DNA of 64,000 bases from DASYTH01 sp045806965 (GCA_045806965.1 JBJMIG010000022.1:1-64000), one strand, 5' to 3'. Shown: positions 1 to 8,918, counted from the first letter of the stretch. The notes: generated by a model not told the origin, from the sequence alone. Program-made: numbers and translations.

Positions 1-1308
1 GGCGGCCGGCGGTCCGGGTTCCGGCTCGTGCTCCTCGGCCGGGGGCGCGACGGCCGCCCGGGCCGGTGCCGGCTCCGCGTGCGCCGGTGGGGGCGGCCCG
101 GGAGCGGCCTCGGGCGCCCCCGGGGCGGCGGGGGCGACCGCGAAGCGCCGCTCCATTCGCTCAAGTCGTTGCAGCACAGCGGAATCCACTGCGGCGTCGG
201 CGGAAACCGCAGCCGGCAGCAACATCCGCGCGCAGAGCAGCTCGAGCAGCAGCCGGGGCGCGGTGGCGCCGCGCATCTCGACAAGTCCATTGTGGACGAT
301 TTCGGCGAACCGGGTCAGTGCGGCCGGCCCGAGCCGCTGGGCCTGCGCGGACATCCGGTCCAGCTCATCGCCGGGGGCGTTGACCAGCCCGCGGGACGCG
401 GCGTCCGGCACCGCCCGCAGCAACACCAGGTCGCGCAGCCGGTCGAGCAGGTCGGCGGCGAACCGGCGCGGGTCGTGGCCGGCCTCCACCAGCCGGTCGA
501 CCGTGCCGAACACGGCGGCGGAGTCGCCGGCCGCCAGCCCGTCGACCAGGTCGTCGATCAGCGCCACGTCGGTGACCCCGAGCAGCGCGATGGCCCGCTC
601 GTAGGTGACGCCCTCCGGGCCGGCCCCGGCCAGCAGCTGGTCGAGCACCGACTGGGTGTCCCGCGCCGAACCACCACCGGCCCGGATCACCAGCGGGAAC
701 ACCGCCGGCTCGACGGTCGCGCCCTCGTCGGCGCAGTTGCGCTCGAGCAGCTCGCGCATCGCGCCGGGGGGGATCAACCGGAACGGGTAGTGGTGGGTGC
801 GCGAGCGGATGGTCGGCAGCACCTTGTCCGGCTCGGTGGTGGCGAAGATGAAGACCAGGTGCTCGGGCGGCTCCTCCACGATCTTCAGCAGGGCGTTGAA
901 TCCCTGCGTGGTGACCATGTGCGCCTCGTCGATGATGAACACCCGGTAGCGCGAGGCGGCCGGGGTGTAGAACGCCCGGTCGCGCAGCTCCCGCGCGTCG
1001 TCCACGCCGCCATGGCTGGCCGCGTCGAGCTCGACCACGTCCACACTGCCGGCGCCTTCGGGTGCCAGCCCGATGCAGGAGTCGCACCTGCCGCACGGAT
1101 CCGGGGTCGGCCCCTCGGCGCAGTTCAGTGAGCGGGCCAGAATCCGCGCGCTGGACGTCTTGCCGCAGCCGCGCGGGCCGGAGAACAGGTACGCATGATT
1201 GACCCGCTTGGCCGCGAGCGCGGTGCGCAGCGGCTCTGTCACGTGCTCCTGCCCGACCACCTGGGCAAACGTCGCTGGACGATACTTGCGATAAAGGGCG
1301 AGCGCCAC
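1..1308 (-). CDS. dnaX: DNA polymerase III subunit gamma/tau (C-terminus off the window)
   Basis: Clamp-loader AAA+ subunit of the replicative polymerase; it loads the beta clamp and, as tau, tethers polymerase cores. About 436 residues are visible and the C-terminus lies beyond the left edge. The GTG at 1306-1308 gives the family N-terminus ALYRKYRPATFAQVVGQ. Walker A GPRGCGKT sits near residues 44-51, a Cys4 zinc finger ending CGRCDSC near 63-78, then the Walker B box IIDEAH and sensor region FIFATTEPDK. Past about residue 370 the sequence becomes Ala/Pro-rich, as in the tau linker. No ATG-started frame covers the gene because its start is GTG; overlapping frames on both strands are shadows. 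The SRP RNA lies just upstream, a common actinobacterial arrangement. Confidence 0.95.
   Translation of the reverse strand, partial: MALALYRKYRPATFAQVVGQEHVTEPLRTALAAKRVNHAYLFSGPRGCGKTSSARILARSLNCAEGPTPDPCGRCDSCIGLAPEGAGSVDVVELDAASHGGVDDARELRDRAFYTPAASRYRVFIIDEAHMVTTQGFNALLKIVEEPPEHLVFIFATTEPDKVLPTIRSRTHHYPFRLIPPGAMRELLERNCADEGATVEPAVFPLVIRAGGGSARDTQSVLDQLLAGAGPEGVTYERAIALLGVTDVALIDDLVDGLAAGDSAAVFGTVDRLVEAGHDPRRFAADLLDRLRDLVLLRAVPDAASRGLVNAPGDELDRMSAQAQRLGPAALTRFAEIVHNGLVEMRGATAPRLLLELLCARMLLPAAVSADAAVDSAVLQRLERMERRFAVAPAAPGAPEAAPGPPPPAHAEPAPARAAVAPPAEEHEPEPGPPAA
285..297. repeat. GTCCA-N3-TGGAC palindrome, copy 1 (inside dnaX)
   Basis: Perfect 5-bp arms around TTG, within the dnaX coding sequence. 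The same arms recur at 30394, 33420 and 51976. Role unknown; see findings. Confidence 0.5.
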
Positions 1309-1431
1309 GCCGCGACCCTACCCGTCGCTCCGGACACCAACCGACCGCCTCGGCCACCTCGGCAGGTGTGCGGCACAGATCGCCGTTGAGCGACGATCGG
1401 CAGGCCAGCGCGTGCGTCCCAGAGCGCAAAA

Positions 1432-1519
1432 GGGACCTCGTGCACCCGTCAGAGCCCGCTTATCCTTGCTGCCTTCCGGCCCTGGGGAGGTTCACGAGAT
1501 GGACGCCGCACGAGGTCCA
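1432..1519 (-). ncRNA. ffs: Signal recognition particle RNA, small bacterial (4.5S) type
   Basis: RNA scaffold of the signal recognition particle, binding Ffh at its domain IV hairpin. On the minus strand the apical region reads CCAGGGCCGGAAGGCAGCA, the conserved asymmetric-loop/GGAA tetraloop signature. The ends GGACCTCGTGC and GCACGAGGTCC pair to close one long hairpin, which defines the borders to within a few bases. It lies between dnaX and a HAD phosphatase gene, whose last codons run into its 5' end. Confidence 0.92.
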
Positions 1520-2157
1520 CGATCAGTGTAGCGAGCCCGGGCCAGGCGGTAGGCCTCGCGTAGGTCGTCGCCGTCATAACGCACCGTGGCCAGCCCGACG
1601 AGGTCGGCCGTGGCGTTCACGGCGACGGTGTGCCGCAGGTGGCCGAACAGCGGGACGTCCGAGCCGGAGTCGCCGTAGGCCAGGCACTGGGCCGTGGTGA
1701 GGCCGAGCCGGACCAGGGTCCGGTCCACGATGGTGACCTTGTCGGCCGGGTTCAGGATGCCGGCCGGTTCCGGGATCGCGCGCAGCGGCAGCGGCGGGAA
1801 CCGGGACGCGGCCACCTCGTCAACGCCGAGTGCGAGCAACCCGAAGGCAAAGAAGTCTGGGGACATGGTCACCACGAGTGAGTGCTCACCGCGTTGCCGG
1901 ATGTCGGCGAGCACGTCCGGCAGCCCGGTGATCCACGGCGAGCCGGCGAACACCTCGACCACCACCTCGGCGGTGAGGTCGCGCCAGAGCCGGGCGGACG
2001 CCGCTGAGAACGCCTTGGTGTCCAGCGTGCCTGCGGCGAAGGCCAGTTCGAGGTCCAGCAGCTCGGGCAGGCAGCCGAGCCGGCGGGCGATCTCCACCGG
2101 CGCGGTCGTGCCGCGCAGCAGGGTGCCGTCCATGTCGAACACGTGCAGGAGTGTCAC
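1492..2157 (-). CDS. HAD family hydrolase (HAD-IB, SerB-like)
   Basis: Predicted cytosolic phosphomonoesterase of the haloacid dehalogenase superfamily, 221 residues. Motif I is FDMDGT (nucleophile Asp8, acid/base Asp10), and the C-terminal motif is YGDSGSDVPLF, as in SerB-like HAD-IB phosphatases. The intervening helical cap has the size usual for that class. Substrate cannot be told from sequence; phosphoserine, other small phosphates or lipid-linked phosphates are possible. The last 28 bases overlap the 5' end of the SRP RNA on the same strand, so SRP RNA transcription probably starts inside this gene. Confidence 0.85.
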   Translation of the reverse strand: MTLLHVFDMDGTLLRGTTAPVEIARRLGCLPELLDLELAFAAGTLDTKAFSAASARLWRDLTAEVVVEVFAGSPWITGLPDVLADIRQRGEHSLVVTMSPDFFAFGLLALGVDEVAASRFPPLPLRAIPEPAGILNPADKVTIVDRTLVRLGLTTAQCLAYGDSGSDVPLFGHLRHTVAVNATADLVGLATVRYDGDDLREAYRLARARYTDRGPRAASIS

Positions 2158-2264
2158 CGGGGCAGTATTTCGTTACGAGCCCCCGGATTCATGCGAATTT
2201 GACCTGGTCCGGTAGGTTAGGCCCGGCTGTGCCAACAATGCTGCGATCGTACGGAGAACCAGAC

Positions 2265-2768
2265 ATGCAGCGGGCAGCGTTCCCGGAGTTGCAGGGCCGG
2301 CCCCGGCCGCCGCGGCACCGGCGGGTATCGGGCACGTCCGACCGGGTCCTACCGTGGTTGAAGGCCGCCACCATCGTGGCCGCGGCGGGGCTGCTCGGGG
2401 TGGTCATCCTGCTGGCGACTTCCGGGGGCGGGGAGAGCACCGCACGACGCTCACCGACCGTGCCGACGATCGTGCCCGGTGGTTCCGGCGATGACGGCCG
2501 GCCGGTGCCGAACAGCGCGGTGCCCACGATGGATCCGCCGGTGCTGCTGACCGAGACCGCGGAGATCGCCGTCGCGCCACCGCCGGTGACGTCCAGCAGC
2601 CAGCCCCCGCCGACCACCTCGCCGCAGCCCCGGATGCCCGAGTTCCAGTTCGCCGTCATCGGGGAGAGGTGCGCGCCGGTCGGAGCGTTCTCGTTCACCC
2701 GGGAACGCCAGCCGGTGGTGTGCATGCGTCGCCGCGGCGACGGGGGCCGCTGGGTGCCGATGTTCTAG
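2265..2768 (+). CDS. Membrane-anchored hypothetical protein
   Basis: 167 residues. A basic Pro/Arg-rich N-terminus precedes one membrane helix at about residues 30-52 (AATIVAAAGLLGVVILLA). A Ser/Thr/Pro-rich linker follows, then a small C-terminal extracellular part with two Cys (RCAP and VVCMRRR) that could form a disulfide. I chose the ATG at 2265 because GGAGA lies about 8 bases upstream; in-frame ATGs at 2151 and 2238 lack this. Architecture suggests type II membrane topology with the C-terminus outside. Family not recognised. Confidence 0.7.
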   Translation: MQRAAFPELQGRPRPPRHRRVSGTSDRVLPWLKAATIVAAAGLLGVVILLATSGGGESTARRSPTVPTIVPGGSGDDGRPVPNSAVPTMDPPVLLTETAEIAVAPPPVTSSSQPPPTTSPQPRMPEFQFAVIGERCAPVGAFSFTRERQPVVCMRRRGDGGRWVPMF

Positions 2769-2775
2769 CCCGCGC

Positions 2776-3501
2776 TCAGCAGCGCAACCGGTCGGCCAGC
2801 TCGGTGAAGCTGGACGCGGAGACGTCCGCGTCGAACTCGCCCGCCCGGTCCGCCCTCGCCCCGGGGCCCTTCTCCAGCGGCCGCTCGACGAACGCGGTGC
2901 GCAGCCCGGCCCGGCGCGCGCCATCCAGGTCCCATACGTGCGCGGCCACCATCAGCACCTCCGCCGGCTCGACGTCCAACAGCGCGGCGACGCTCAGGTA
3001 CGCCTCGGGATCCGGCTTGTAGTGCCGGGCCAGCTCGGCCGACACAATGCAGTCGAACGGCAGCTCCGCGGCCTTGACCAGGTTGGTGAGCAGCGCGAAC
3101 CCGCCGTTGGACACGGCGGCAACGGTGTAGCGCCCGCGCAGCCGGGCGAGGCCGGCCGCCGAGTCCGGCCAGGCGGGCAGCCGGTGCCAGGCCCGGACCA
3201 GCTCGGCGCGCGCCCCCTCGTCGAAAGCCGCGCCAACGTCGCGCTGCGCGAGCAACTCGTCGAGGGAGCGCCGGTGCAACACGTCGAGGTTGCACCAGGG
3301 CAGCTCGGCGCGCCGCACCAGGTCCATCGACGGCACGTACCGACCACGCCAGTCGGCCGCGACGGCGCCGCCGTCCAGCTCGACGCCGCGTTCCGCCGCC
3401 ACCTGCTCCACCTGCCGCGCCACTCCGGTCCACCAGTCCACAGTGGTGCCGAAGATGTCGAACGCCAGCACCTTGATCCGCCCAACATCGAGCTCGGCCA
3501 C
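2776..3501 (-). CDS. Haloacid dehalogenase, type II
   Basis: 241-residue HAD protein of the (S)-2-haloacid dehalogenase type II group, which hydrolyses the carbon-halogen bond of short 2-haloacids through an Asp-ester intermediate. Motif I is FDIFGTTVDWW with nucleophile Asp15; motif II VSNGG, motif III Lys in HYKPDPEAY, and the late motif AAHVWDLDGARRAGL are characteristic of the subfamily. Many genomic members have unknown physiological substrates, so dehalogenase activity is inferred from family only. Convergent with the membrane-anchored gene at 2265, 7 bases apart. Confidence 0.85.
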   Translation of the reverse strand: MAELDVGRIKVLAFDIFGTTVDWWTGVARQVEQVAAERGVELDGGAVAADWRGRYVPSMDLVRRAELPWCNLDVLHRRSLDELLAQRDVGAAFDEGARAELVRAWHRLPAWPDSAAGLARLRGRYTVAAVSNGGFALLTNLVKAAELPFDCIVSAELARHYKPDPEAYLSVAALLDVEPAEVLMVAAHVWDLDGARRAGLRTAFVERPLEKGPGARADRAGEFDADVSASSFTELADRLRC

Positions 3502-3678
3502 GCCGCCTCCCGAATCCGGTGATCAACCCACCCAACCGGGTCAGCTTCCCCCGCCCCGAAGGCGATACACCAGGGCCGACCGCGGCCACCGAACGCCACG
3601 ACCGCTCCGGTGATCGGCCGGAACGCCAACTACCAGCCGTTTTGCCTGGTCAAATCACCCTCCGGTAAGCTGCGCGAC

Positions 3679-3767
3679 GGAGGATTCGCCTAGTGGCCTA
3701 GGGCGCACGATTGGAAATCGTGTTGGGCTAAACACCCTCAGGGGTTCAAATCCCCTATCCTCCGCCA
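3679..3767 (+). tRNA. tRNA-Ser (anticodon GGA)
   Basis: Acceptor arms GGAGGAT/ATCCTCC, anticodon stem CACGA/TCGTG around the loop TTGGAAA (anticodon GGA, reads UCC/UCU), a long type II variable arm, T-arm GGGGTTCAAATCCCC, discriminator G and an encoded CCA. Confidence 0.96.
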
Positions 3768-3964
3768 GCTGAACAGGCACGACACCGCATCCGATCATGG
3801 GTAGCCGGTGTCCGTTGCCGCGCGGCTCGCGTGGATCTCCCCACCCCGGCAGCACCACTTCACCTAGCCGGAACGCCGAGCGCCGAGATACAGCGGAAGG
3901 TCACCTTGCGCGGCTGGAAGCGAATGAAGGTGACCTGCCGAACGGTGACCGCGGGGCAGCCCGC

Positions 3965-4177
3965 TCAGGGGTCGTCGCCGGGGGTTGGTTTGCGGGCGCT
4001 GCGCCGGGGGCCGGGGATGCGCCGGGTGGCGCGGAAAAGGTCGGCAAGGGCGCGCAGGATGGCGGGGCGTTCGCTCGGCGTGGTGCCCCGCAGGGCGACG
4101 ATCGAGACGACGAGGATGACCAGTGCGGGGATGGCTGCGGCGACGGCGATCCAGGGGCCGATTGACGAGAGTTCCAT
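3965..4177 (-). CDS. Small single-helix membrane protein
   Basis: 70 residues: a membrane helix at about residues 8-30 (IAVAAAIPALVILVVSIVAL), then a basic tail with RGTTPSERPAILRALADLFR and a run of Arg/Pro. The ATG at 4175-4177 is preceded by GGAGG at good spacing, which favours it over the longer in-frame start at 4255. The tail looks like a short amphipathic helix on the cytoplasmic face. Function unknown. Confidence 0.65.
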   Translation of the reverse strand: MELSSIGPWIAVAAAIPALVILVVSIVALRGTTPSERPAILRALADLFRATRRIPGPRRSARKPTPGDDP

Positions 4178-4532
4178 GCGCTGACCTCCGAGCCCTCGCT
4201 CTGGTGGAGCGGGGGCGGGGGCGGGCCTCAGCTCGACCAGTTTCTTGACTGGCAAGCTGAGTACCTGCCCGGCGAGGTCTCAGTTGGGAGTGTGAGTCCC
4301 GGAGCGCACGGCCCTCCTCTGGTTGCCAAACCGAAGGTCTCTTCCGCCGCCTCGACGAGCGACCGCTACCGCCGGGTGAGTGGCCATTCCGGCGAAGCCG
4401 GGTTCATCAGAATGGTTGACCGTCTTGACGGCGACAGCGCGTAGGAATACTCCCCTTCGTACGAACTTCGCATTCTCCGCGCGCCGGCACCGAGCGTCAA
4501 TAGCGCAGGGCGTTCCGTTACCAACAGCGAAG
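4178..4532. other. Gene-free interval
   Basis: 355 bases between the methyltransferase and the small membrane protein, both on the minus strand. It holds a short perfect hairpin CCGGCGAAGCCGG near 4393, which could end methyltransferase transcription, and a 10-bp palindrome TTCGTACGAA at 4456-4465. I see no coding frame with plausible composition. Confidence 0.5.
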
Positions 4533-5321
4533 TCAGCCCACGGTGGCGCGGTGCAGCGTGGCGGCGAAGTCGAGCGTGATGCCGCCGTCGGCCTGCATCT
4601 CCCCCGCCGCCGCGAGAAAACGCCGGTGGAACTCCTCGGCGCGCTCGGCCGGCAACCCGCCTACGGCGTCGGCCAGGCCGCGCGGCGCCAGCCAGGCCCA
4701 CAGTGCCGGCGGGTCGGGGATCGGCTGGGGCATCCGGACCGACGTGCGCGTGATGCCGACGAACCCACTCGCGTCGAGCAGGTCGTCGAGCTGGTCGTGG
4801 ATCAGCGGTCCGCGCGTCGGCTCCGGTGGACGTCGACCCCCGGCGAAGAACTCCACCGACAGGTCCTCCAGCCAGGCCATCCGCCCGACGTCCTGGGTCT
4901 CCAGGGACAGCGCGATCGCGCCGGTCGGGGTGAGCACCCGGCGCAGCTCGGTCAGCACCACGGCGGGGTCGGTCATGATCTGGATCACGAACCCGGCGGT
5001 CACCAGATCGAAGGAGCCGGACGGGAAGTCGAGCCGGCCGGCGTCCATCTGGTGGACGGTGAGCTCCGGGTAGTCGGCGGCGAGGTGGGCCACCATGCCG
5101 GCGCTGGCATCCACCGCGGTGACCAGACAACCCCGGGCGAGCGCCGCCCTGGCCACGGCGCCCCGTCCGGCGCCGACGTCGAGCACCCGGGTGCCGGGTG
5201 CCGGGTCGACGAACTCGATCAGTCGCCGGCCGAGGTCCGCCACGTAGAAGTAGATCTCCTCGTAACGGTCGGCCAGCGCGTCGTACTTCCGTCTGCCCCG
5301 TTCCGTGCTGGTCACGGGCAC
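4533..5321 (-). CDS. Class I SAM-dependent methyltransferase
   Basis: 262-residue cytosolic methyltransferase of the UbiE/type 11 fold. Motif I is VLDVGAGRGAVA, followed by acidic VTAVDAS (adenosine binding), DAGRLDFPSGSFDLV (motif II region) and RRVLTPTGAIAL. N-terminal YDALADRYEEIYFYV resembles small-molecule methyltransferases. The acceptor substrate cannot be assigned. A 53-codon frame lies 42 bases upstream on the same strand and may be co-transcribed. Confidence 0.85.
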   Translation of the reverse strand: MPVTSTERGRRKYDALADRYEEIYFYVADLGRRLIEFVDPAPGTRVLDVGAGRGAVARAALARGCLVTAVDASAGMVAHLAADYPELTVHQMDAGRLDFPSGSFDLVTAGFVIQIMTDPAVVLTELRRVLTPTGAIALSLETQDVGRMAWLEDLSVEFFAGGRRPPEPTRGPLIHDQLDDLLDASGFVGITRTSVRMPQPIPDPPALWAWLAPRGLADAVGGLPAERAEEFHRRFLAAAGEMQADGGITLDFAATLHRATVG

Positions 5322-5363
5322 AGGTTAAAGGGCGCTGACAATGAGCAGATACCGCCGTTGTGG

Positions 5364-5525
5364 CTATTCGTCGTCGGGCGCAGCGTGGTCGGCGACACCC
5401 GGAGTCGGATCGCGGTCAAGATCGATCAACGGGTGCCGGTCTGCGCCGTCCTCGGCGTGGTGCCGGCCGCCGGCGTTCGGCTCGGGGGTGGCTGCCGCGG
5501 CCCGGCCCTCCTGGTCAGGATGCAT
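5364..5525 (-). CDS. Small acidic hydrophilic protein
   Basis: 53 residues rich in Asp, Glu, His, Pro and Ala, with no hydrophobic segment; likely disordered in the cytosol. The ATG at 5523-5525 has a strong AGGAGG seven bases upstream, which is the main evidence that it is translated. It lies upstream of the methyltransferase on the same strand. No family recognised. Confidence 0.45.
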   Translation of the reverse strand: MHPDQEGRAAAATPEPNAGGRHHAEDGADRHPLIDLDRDPTPGVADHAAPDDE

Positions 5526-5596
5526 GACGTCCTCCTGGTGATCTCCCACGTCAGTGCAGGGAGTATTCACCACGACCAGGTGACGGCGCGGCCGGC

Positions 5597-6838
5597 CTAC
5601 CCGCGGCCTCTCCCGTGACCCTTCGGGCCGCCGTGCGACTTCGGGCCCGGTGGCGGGACCGGCGCGCGCGCCGCCGGCTGGGCCGTGGCCTCGGGCTGGG
5701 GCGTGGCCGCCGGTTCCACCTCGACGTTGGCCACCGCGGTCTGCGGGTTGACGACCAGGGCGGGTGCCGCGTCCCGCTGCTCGGCCGGGCGGTCTCCGCG
5801 CACCGGCGTTCCGGCGCTGGTGGTGCTGATCGACATCATGGTGGCGGTGCTGGCGCTGACCAGCAGAGCAAGGCCCGCCGCAGCCCGGACGAGCCGCCGC
5901 CGAGGGGCGCCGCGCAGTAACCGGTCGGACAAGATTCGGGTGGCCGGCGCCGGAGCCGGCTCGAACGGTTCCAGTGCCGCGGAACCGGCTGGCGCCGCCG
6001 GCAGCTCACCGCCGCCAGCCTCGGCCAGATAGTCGGCCAGCAGTTCGGCGCACCGCGCGGCGTCGATTCGGTCCTCGGGTTCCCGCGCGGTCATCAGGAC
6101 CAGTGCCTGGTGCAGGGTCGGGGGCAGGTCCTCGGGCACCCGCGGTGCGCGGCTCAGGCGGGCGACCGCGGCCTCGATCTCGGTCCCGGTGTACTCGGGC
6201 TCCCCGGTCACGCATTCCAACAGGACCAGGCCGAGCGCATAGATGTCCGCAGGCGACCCGGACCGCGCGCCGGCCACCTGCTCCGGAGCGAGGTACGCGG
6301 CCGTGCCGACGCAGTGGCCCGATGCGGTCAGCCGGGCCGCCCCGACCGCACGCGCGATTCCAAAGTCGGCAAGATAACAGCTGTCGTGACCGAGTAAGAC
6401 GTTGGACGGCTTGATATCCCGATGCAATATGTGTCGCGAGTGGACATATTGAAGGGTCTCGGCCAATTTCAGGCCAATTTGGGCAACCGTGGCCAACGGC
6501 AGCGGCCCTTCGTTGATCACGGTGCGCAGCGTGCAGCCACGGACGAGCTGCATCACCAGATAGGGTTGGCCAGCGTCGGTGGAAACGTCGAAAACCCGCA
6601 GCAGTCCGGGATGCGACAACCCGGCCAGCAGTCTGGCCTCGGCTTCCAACCGGGCCAGCATGATCTCGTCCGCGGGCGCGTTGAACAGCTTGACCGCGAC
6701 GGATCGGCGTAACCGGGTGTCGGTAGCAGCGTGCACTGTGGCCATTCCACCCCGGCCCACCTGCGGTCCGAGTCGGTAGCGGTGGTCGAGCATCCGGCTC
6801 GCGCCCATGTCGATCAGCCTCTCGATGTCCCGACCCAT
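5597..6838 (-). CDS. Serine/threonine protein kinase, PknB-like, membrane-anchored
   Basis: Eukaryotic-type kinase of about 413 residues. Glycine loop VGRGGMATVH, catalytic Lys in VAVKLF, loop HRDIKPSNV, DFG in YLADFGIA and APE-like APEQVAG show an intact catalytic domain (about residues 15-270). A membrane helix (LVRAAAGLALLVSASTATMM) follows at about 310-330. The outer tail is Pro/Ala-rich and ends in a Gly/His/Lys/Arg-rich stretch, without PASTA repeats. GTG at 6844 and ATG at 6838 are both possible starts; I use the ATG. It is divergent from the DevS-like gene at 6952, about 110 bases apart. Confidence 0.9.
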   Translation of the reverse strand: MGRDIERLIDMGASRMLDHRYRLGPQVGRGGMATVHAATDTRLRRSVAVKLFNAPADEIMLARLEAEARLLAGLSHPGLLRVFDVSTDAGQPYLVMQLVRGCTLRTVINEGPLPLATVAQIGLKLAETLQYVHSRHILHRDIKPSNVLLGHDSCYLADFGIARAVGAARLTASGHCVGTAAYLAPEQVAGARSGSPADIYALGLVLLECVTGEPEYTGTEIEAAVARLSRAPRVPEDLPPTLHQALVLMTAREPEDRIDAARCAELLADYLAEAGGGELPAAPAGSAALEPFEPAPAPATRILSDRLLRGAPRRRLVRAAAGLALLVSASTATMMSISTTSAGTPVRGDRPAEQRDAAPALVVNPQTAVANVEVEPAATPQPEATAQPAARAPVPPPGPKSHGGPKGHGRGRG

Positions 6839-6951
6839 TGCCACAATCCAGTACCCGGATCGGACGGAACCGAAACCCGGGCCTGGCAGATTGGAGCCCG
6901 GCCTAGGACAATACTGCGGTTGATCGCCACAGACGGCCGGGCGAGAACGAG

Positions 6952-8625
6952 GTGGTGGTGTTCCTGACGGGTAACCGGCAAGTGAGCGCGCGCCTGCTCG
7001 ACGCGGTGATCAGCATCTCCCGTGACCTTCGGTTGCGGGACGTGCTGCAACGCATCGTGGGATACGCCTGCGACCTGGTGGACGCGCGGTACGGCGCGCT
7101 CGGCGTGGCCGGTCCGAACGGCTCCCTGGTGGACGTGGTCTACCAGGGACTCGACCAGCGGGCCATGGCCGCGATCGGCAACCCGCCGCGCGGCACCGGG
7201 CTGCTCGGCGCACTGATCCGACACCCGATGCCGATCCGGCTCAACGACCTCACCGAACATCCCACCGCTGTCGGATTTCCGCCCAACCATCCGCAGATGC
7301 GGACATTCCTCGGAGTTCCGCTGCTGATCGGCGACGAAGTGTTCGGCACCCTCTACGTCACCGAGAAGGGTGGCGGTGGCGAGTTCACCGAGGAGGACCA
7401 GGACATCCTTCTGGCACTGGCCGAGGCGGCCGGTGTCGCGGTGGACAACGCCAGAATGTTCGAGCGCACCCGACAACGGGAGATCTGGGTGCAGGCGTCC
7501 AATGAGATCACCTCGGCGCTGCTGGCCGAGACCACGCCGACCGACGAGCTCCAGCTGATCACCGAGCGGGTCCGGTCGGTGGCCGGAGCGCCGATCGCGG
7601 CCATCGCGCTGCCGCATGAGGCGGAGCGCGGCAAGCTGGTGTTCAAAGTGGTCGACGGCCTCGGCTGGGCGAACAACGGCCTGGTCGGCTCCACGATCGA
7701 CATCGCGACCACGGCTTCCGGCGTGGTGTTCAGCACCGGGTCTCCGTTGTTGCTTGACAGCTACGGCGACGCCGCGGCGACCTGGCAGGACACGCACAAC
7801 GGCGGCGCGCCGCCGGTGCTGCGCGAACTCGGTTCGGCGGCCATCGTGCCGCTCGCGGCCGGCGAGCAGATTCTCGGCGTGCTGCTGCTGGTCAAGATGC
7901 GCGGCGAGGCGCCGTTCGGCGAGCCGGACCTCGAGCTGCTGCAGAACTTCGCCGCGCACGCGGCGCTCGCGCTGCGGTATGCCAAGGCGCGTTCCGATCA
8001 GCGCAAGCTCGCCGTGTTCGAGGATCGCGACCGGATCGCCGGCGACATGCAGAACGTCGTGATCCGGCGGTTGTTCGACATTGGACTCGGGCTCGAGGGA
8101 GTGAGCCGGCTGGTCCCGCCCGCGCTGCGAAACCGGATCTCCGGCCTGGTCGACGATCTCGACGGGACCATCCGCGACCTGCGGCACAGTATTTTCTCTC
8201 TGCAGGCCGGTCTTGACCCGGATCAGGAGCTGCCGGGCACGCTGAACGAGGCGGTGCTGCGGATCATCGGCGAGGCCGCCGACGCGCTCGGTTTCGAGCC
8301 AAGGGTCGGTCTCGCCGGGTCGCTGGATTCCGTTGTACCGCAACGGTTTCAACCGGACCTGCTGGCCACGTTGCGGGAGGCGCTGGCCAACGTCGCCCGG
8401 CACGCCCAGGCAAGCTCGGTGAGTGTCCAACTCCGGGTGGCGGACGGCGAGCTCACCATGGATGTGCTCGACGACGGCATCGGGATTCCGCTCGACCGCG
8501 AGCGCAACAGCGGGCTGGCCAACCTCACCCGAAGGGCCGAACGTTGGGGCGGCAACCTGGCCGTGGCGCCGGGCGGCGGTGGGGGCACCCGGCTGACCTG
8601 GACCGTGCCACTGATGGAGGCCTAG
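6952..8625 (+). CDS. DevS-like GAF-GAF sensor kinase lacking the phospho-acceptor His
   Basis: 557 residues, related to DevS/DosS oxygen/redox sensors: GAF-A about 20-165, GAF-B about 180-345, HisKA_3 about 355-420, HATPase 465-553. GAF-A keeps NHPQM (His113), equivalent to the DosS/DosT haem-ligand His by motif. The dimerisation box reads DRDRIAGDMQNVVIRRL, where family members have DLHD: the acceptor His is Gln367 (CAG at 8050). The ATPase motifs look complete: Asn480 in EALANVARHA, DDGIGIP at 507-513, and SGLANL. It should bind ATP but not autophosphorylate at the usual site. Likely a partner of the kinase at 9814 and the DevR-like regulator at 9116. The start is one of three consecutive GTG codons. 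Confidence 0.9.
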   Translation: MVVFLTGNRQVSARLLDAVISISRDLRLRDVLQRIVGYACDLVDARYGALGVAGPNGSLVDVVYQGLDQRAMAAIGNPPRGTGLLGALIRHPMPIRLNDLTEHPTAVGFPPNHPQMRTFLGVPLLIGDEVFGTLYVTEKGGGGEFTEEDQDILLALAEAAGVAVDNARMFERTRQREIWVQASNEITSALLAETTPTDELQLITERVRSVAGAPIAAIALPHEAERGKLVFKVVDGLGWANNGLVGSTIDIATTASGVVFSTGSPLLLDSYGDAAATWQDTHNGGAPPVLRELGSAAIVPLAAGEQILGVLLLVKMRGEAPFGEPDLELLQNFAAHAALALRYAKARSDQRKLAVFEDRDRIAGDMQNVVIRRLFDIGLGLEGVSRLVPPALRNRISGLVDDLDGTIRDLRHSIFSLQAGLDPDQELPGTLNEAVLRIIGEAADALGFEPRVGLAGSLDSVVPQRFQPDLLATLREALANVARHAQASSVSVQLRVADGELTMDVLDDGIGIPLDRERNSGLANLTRRAERWGGNLAVAPGGGGGTRLTWTVPLMEA

Positions 8626-8918
8626 TGATCGCGGTCGCGCACACTGCGTAACCGACGGGCACCGCGCCACATGGCGAACCCGCAGACGGCGAGTCCGCCG
8701 AGCAGGCCGCCGGCCACGATCATCTTCCCGATCGCGACGAAGAGCGCGGCGATGGCGAGCAGCCAGCCGGCCGCGCCGAGCACGACTCCGGAGAACAGCC
8801 AGTTGATCCGGTGGCTGGGGAGTCGCGGCACGAACCGGTCCCCGGGCGGACCGGCCACCTGGGACGCGACGGTGGAGGCGGCCCCGGCCTGCGAGTGCGC
8901 CCCGTCGAGTAAGCCCAT
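8622..8918 (-). CDS. Small two-helix membrane protein
   Basis: 98 residues with a hydrophilic N-terminus and two adjacent membrane helices (INWLFSGVVLGAAGWLLAI and KMIVAGGLLGGLAVCGFA), ending in a basic tail. ATG at 8916-8918 is preceded by AAGGAG at ideal spacing; the in-frame ATG 15 bases earlier has none. It converges with the DevS-like gene, the two stops overlapping by 4 bases. Its start faces the DevR-like box at 8998-9017, so it is a candidate hypoxia-regulon member. Function unknown. Confidence 0.7.
   Translation of the reverse strand: MGLLDGAHSQAGAASTVASQVAGPPGDRFVPRLPSHRINWLFSGVVLGAAGWLLAIAALFVAIGKMIVAGGLLGGLAVCGFAMWRGARRLRSVRDRDH

Noticed and set aside
28..1131. Long plus-strand frame at the left edge
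   Set aside because: Antisense to dnaX, which has unmistakable motifs on the other strand.
4456..4465. TTCGTACGAA palindrome as an SOS/LexA box
   Set aside because: Arms and spacing do not fit the GAAC-N4-GTTC type used in actinobacteria, and no DNA-repair gene adjoins it.
6814..8670. 618-codon open frame on the minus strand
   Set aside because: Antisense to the DevS-like gene at 6952.
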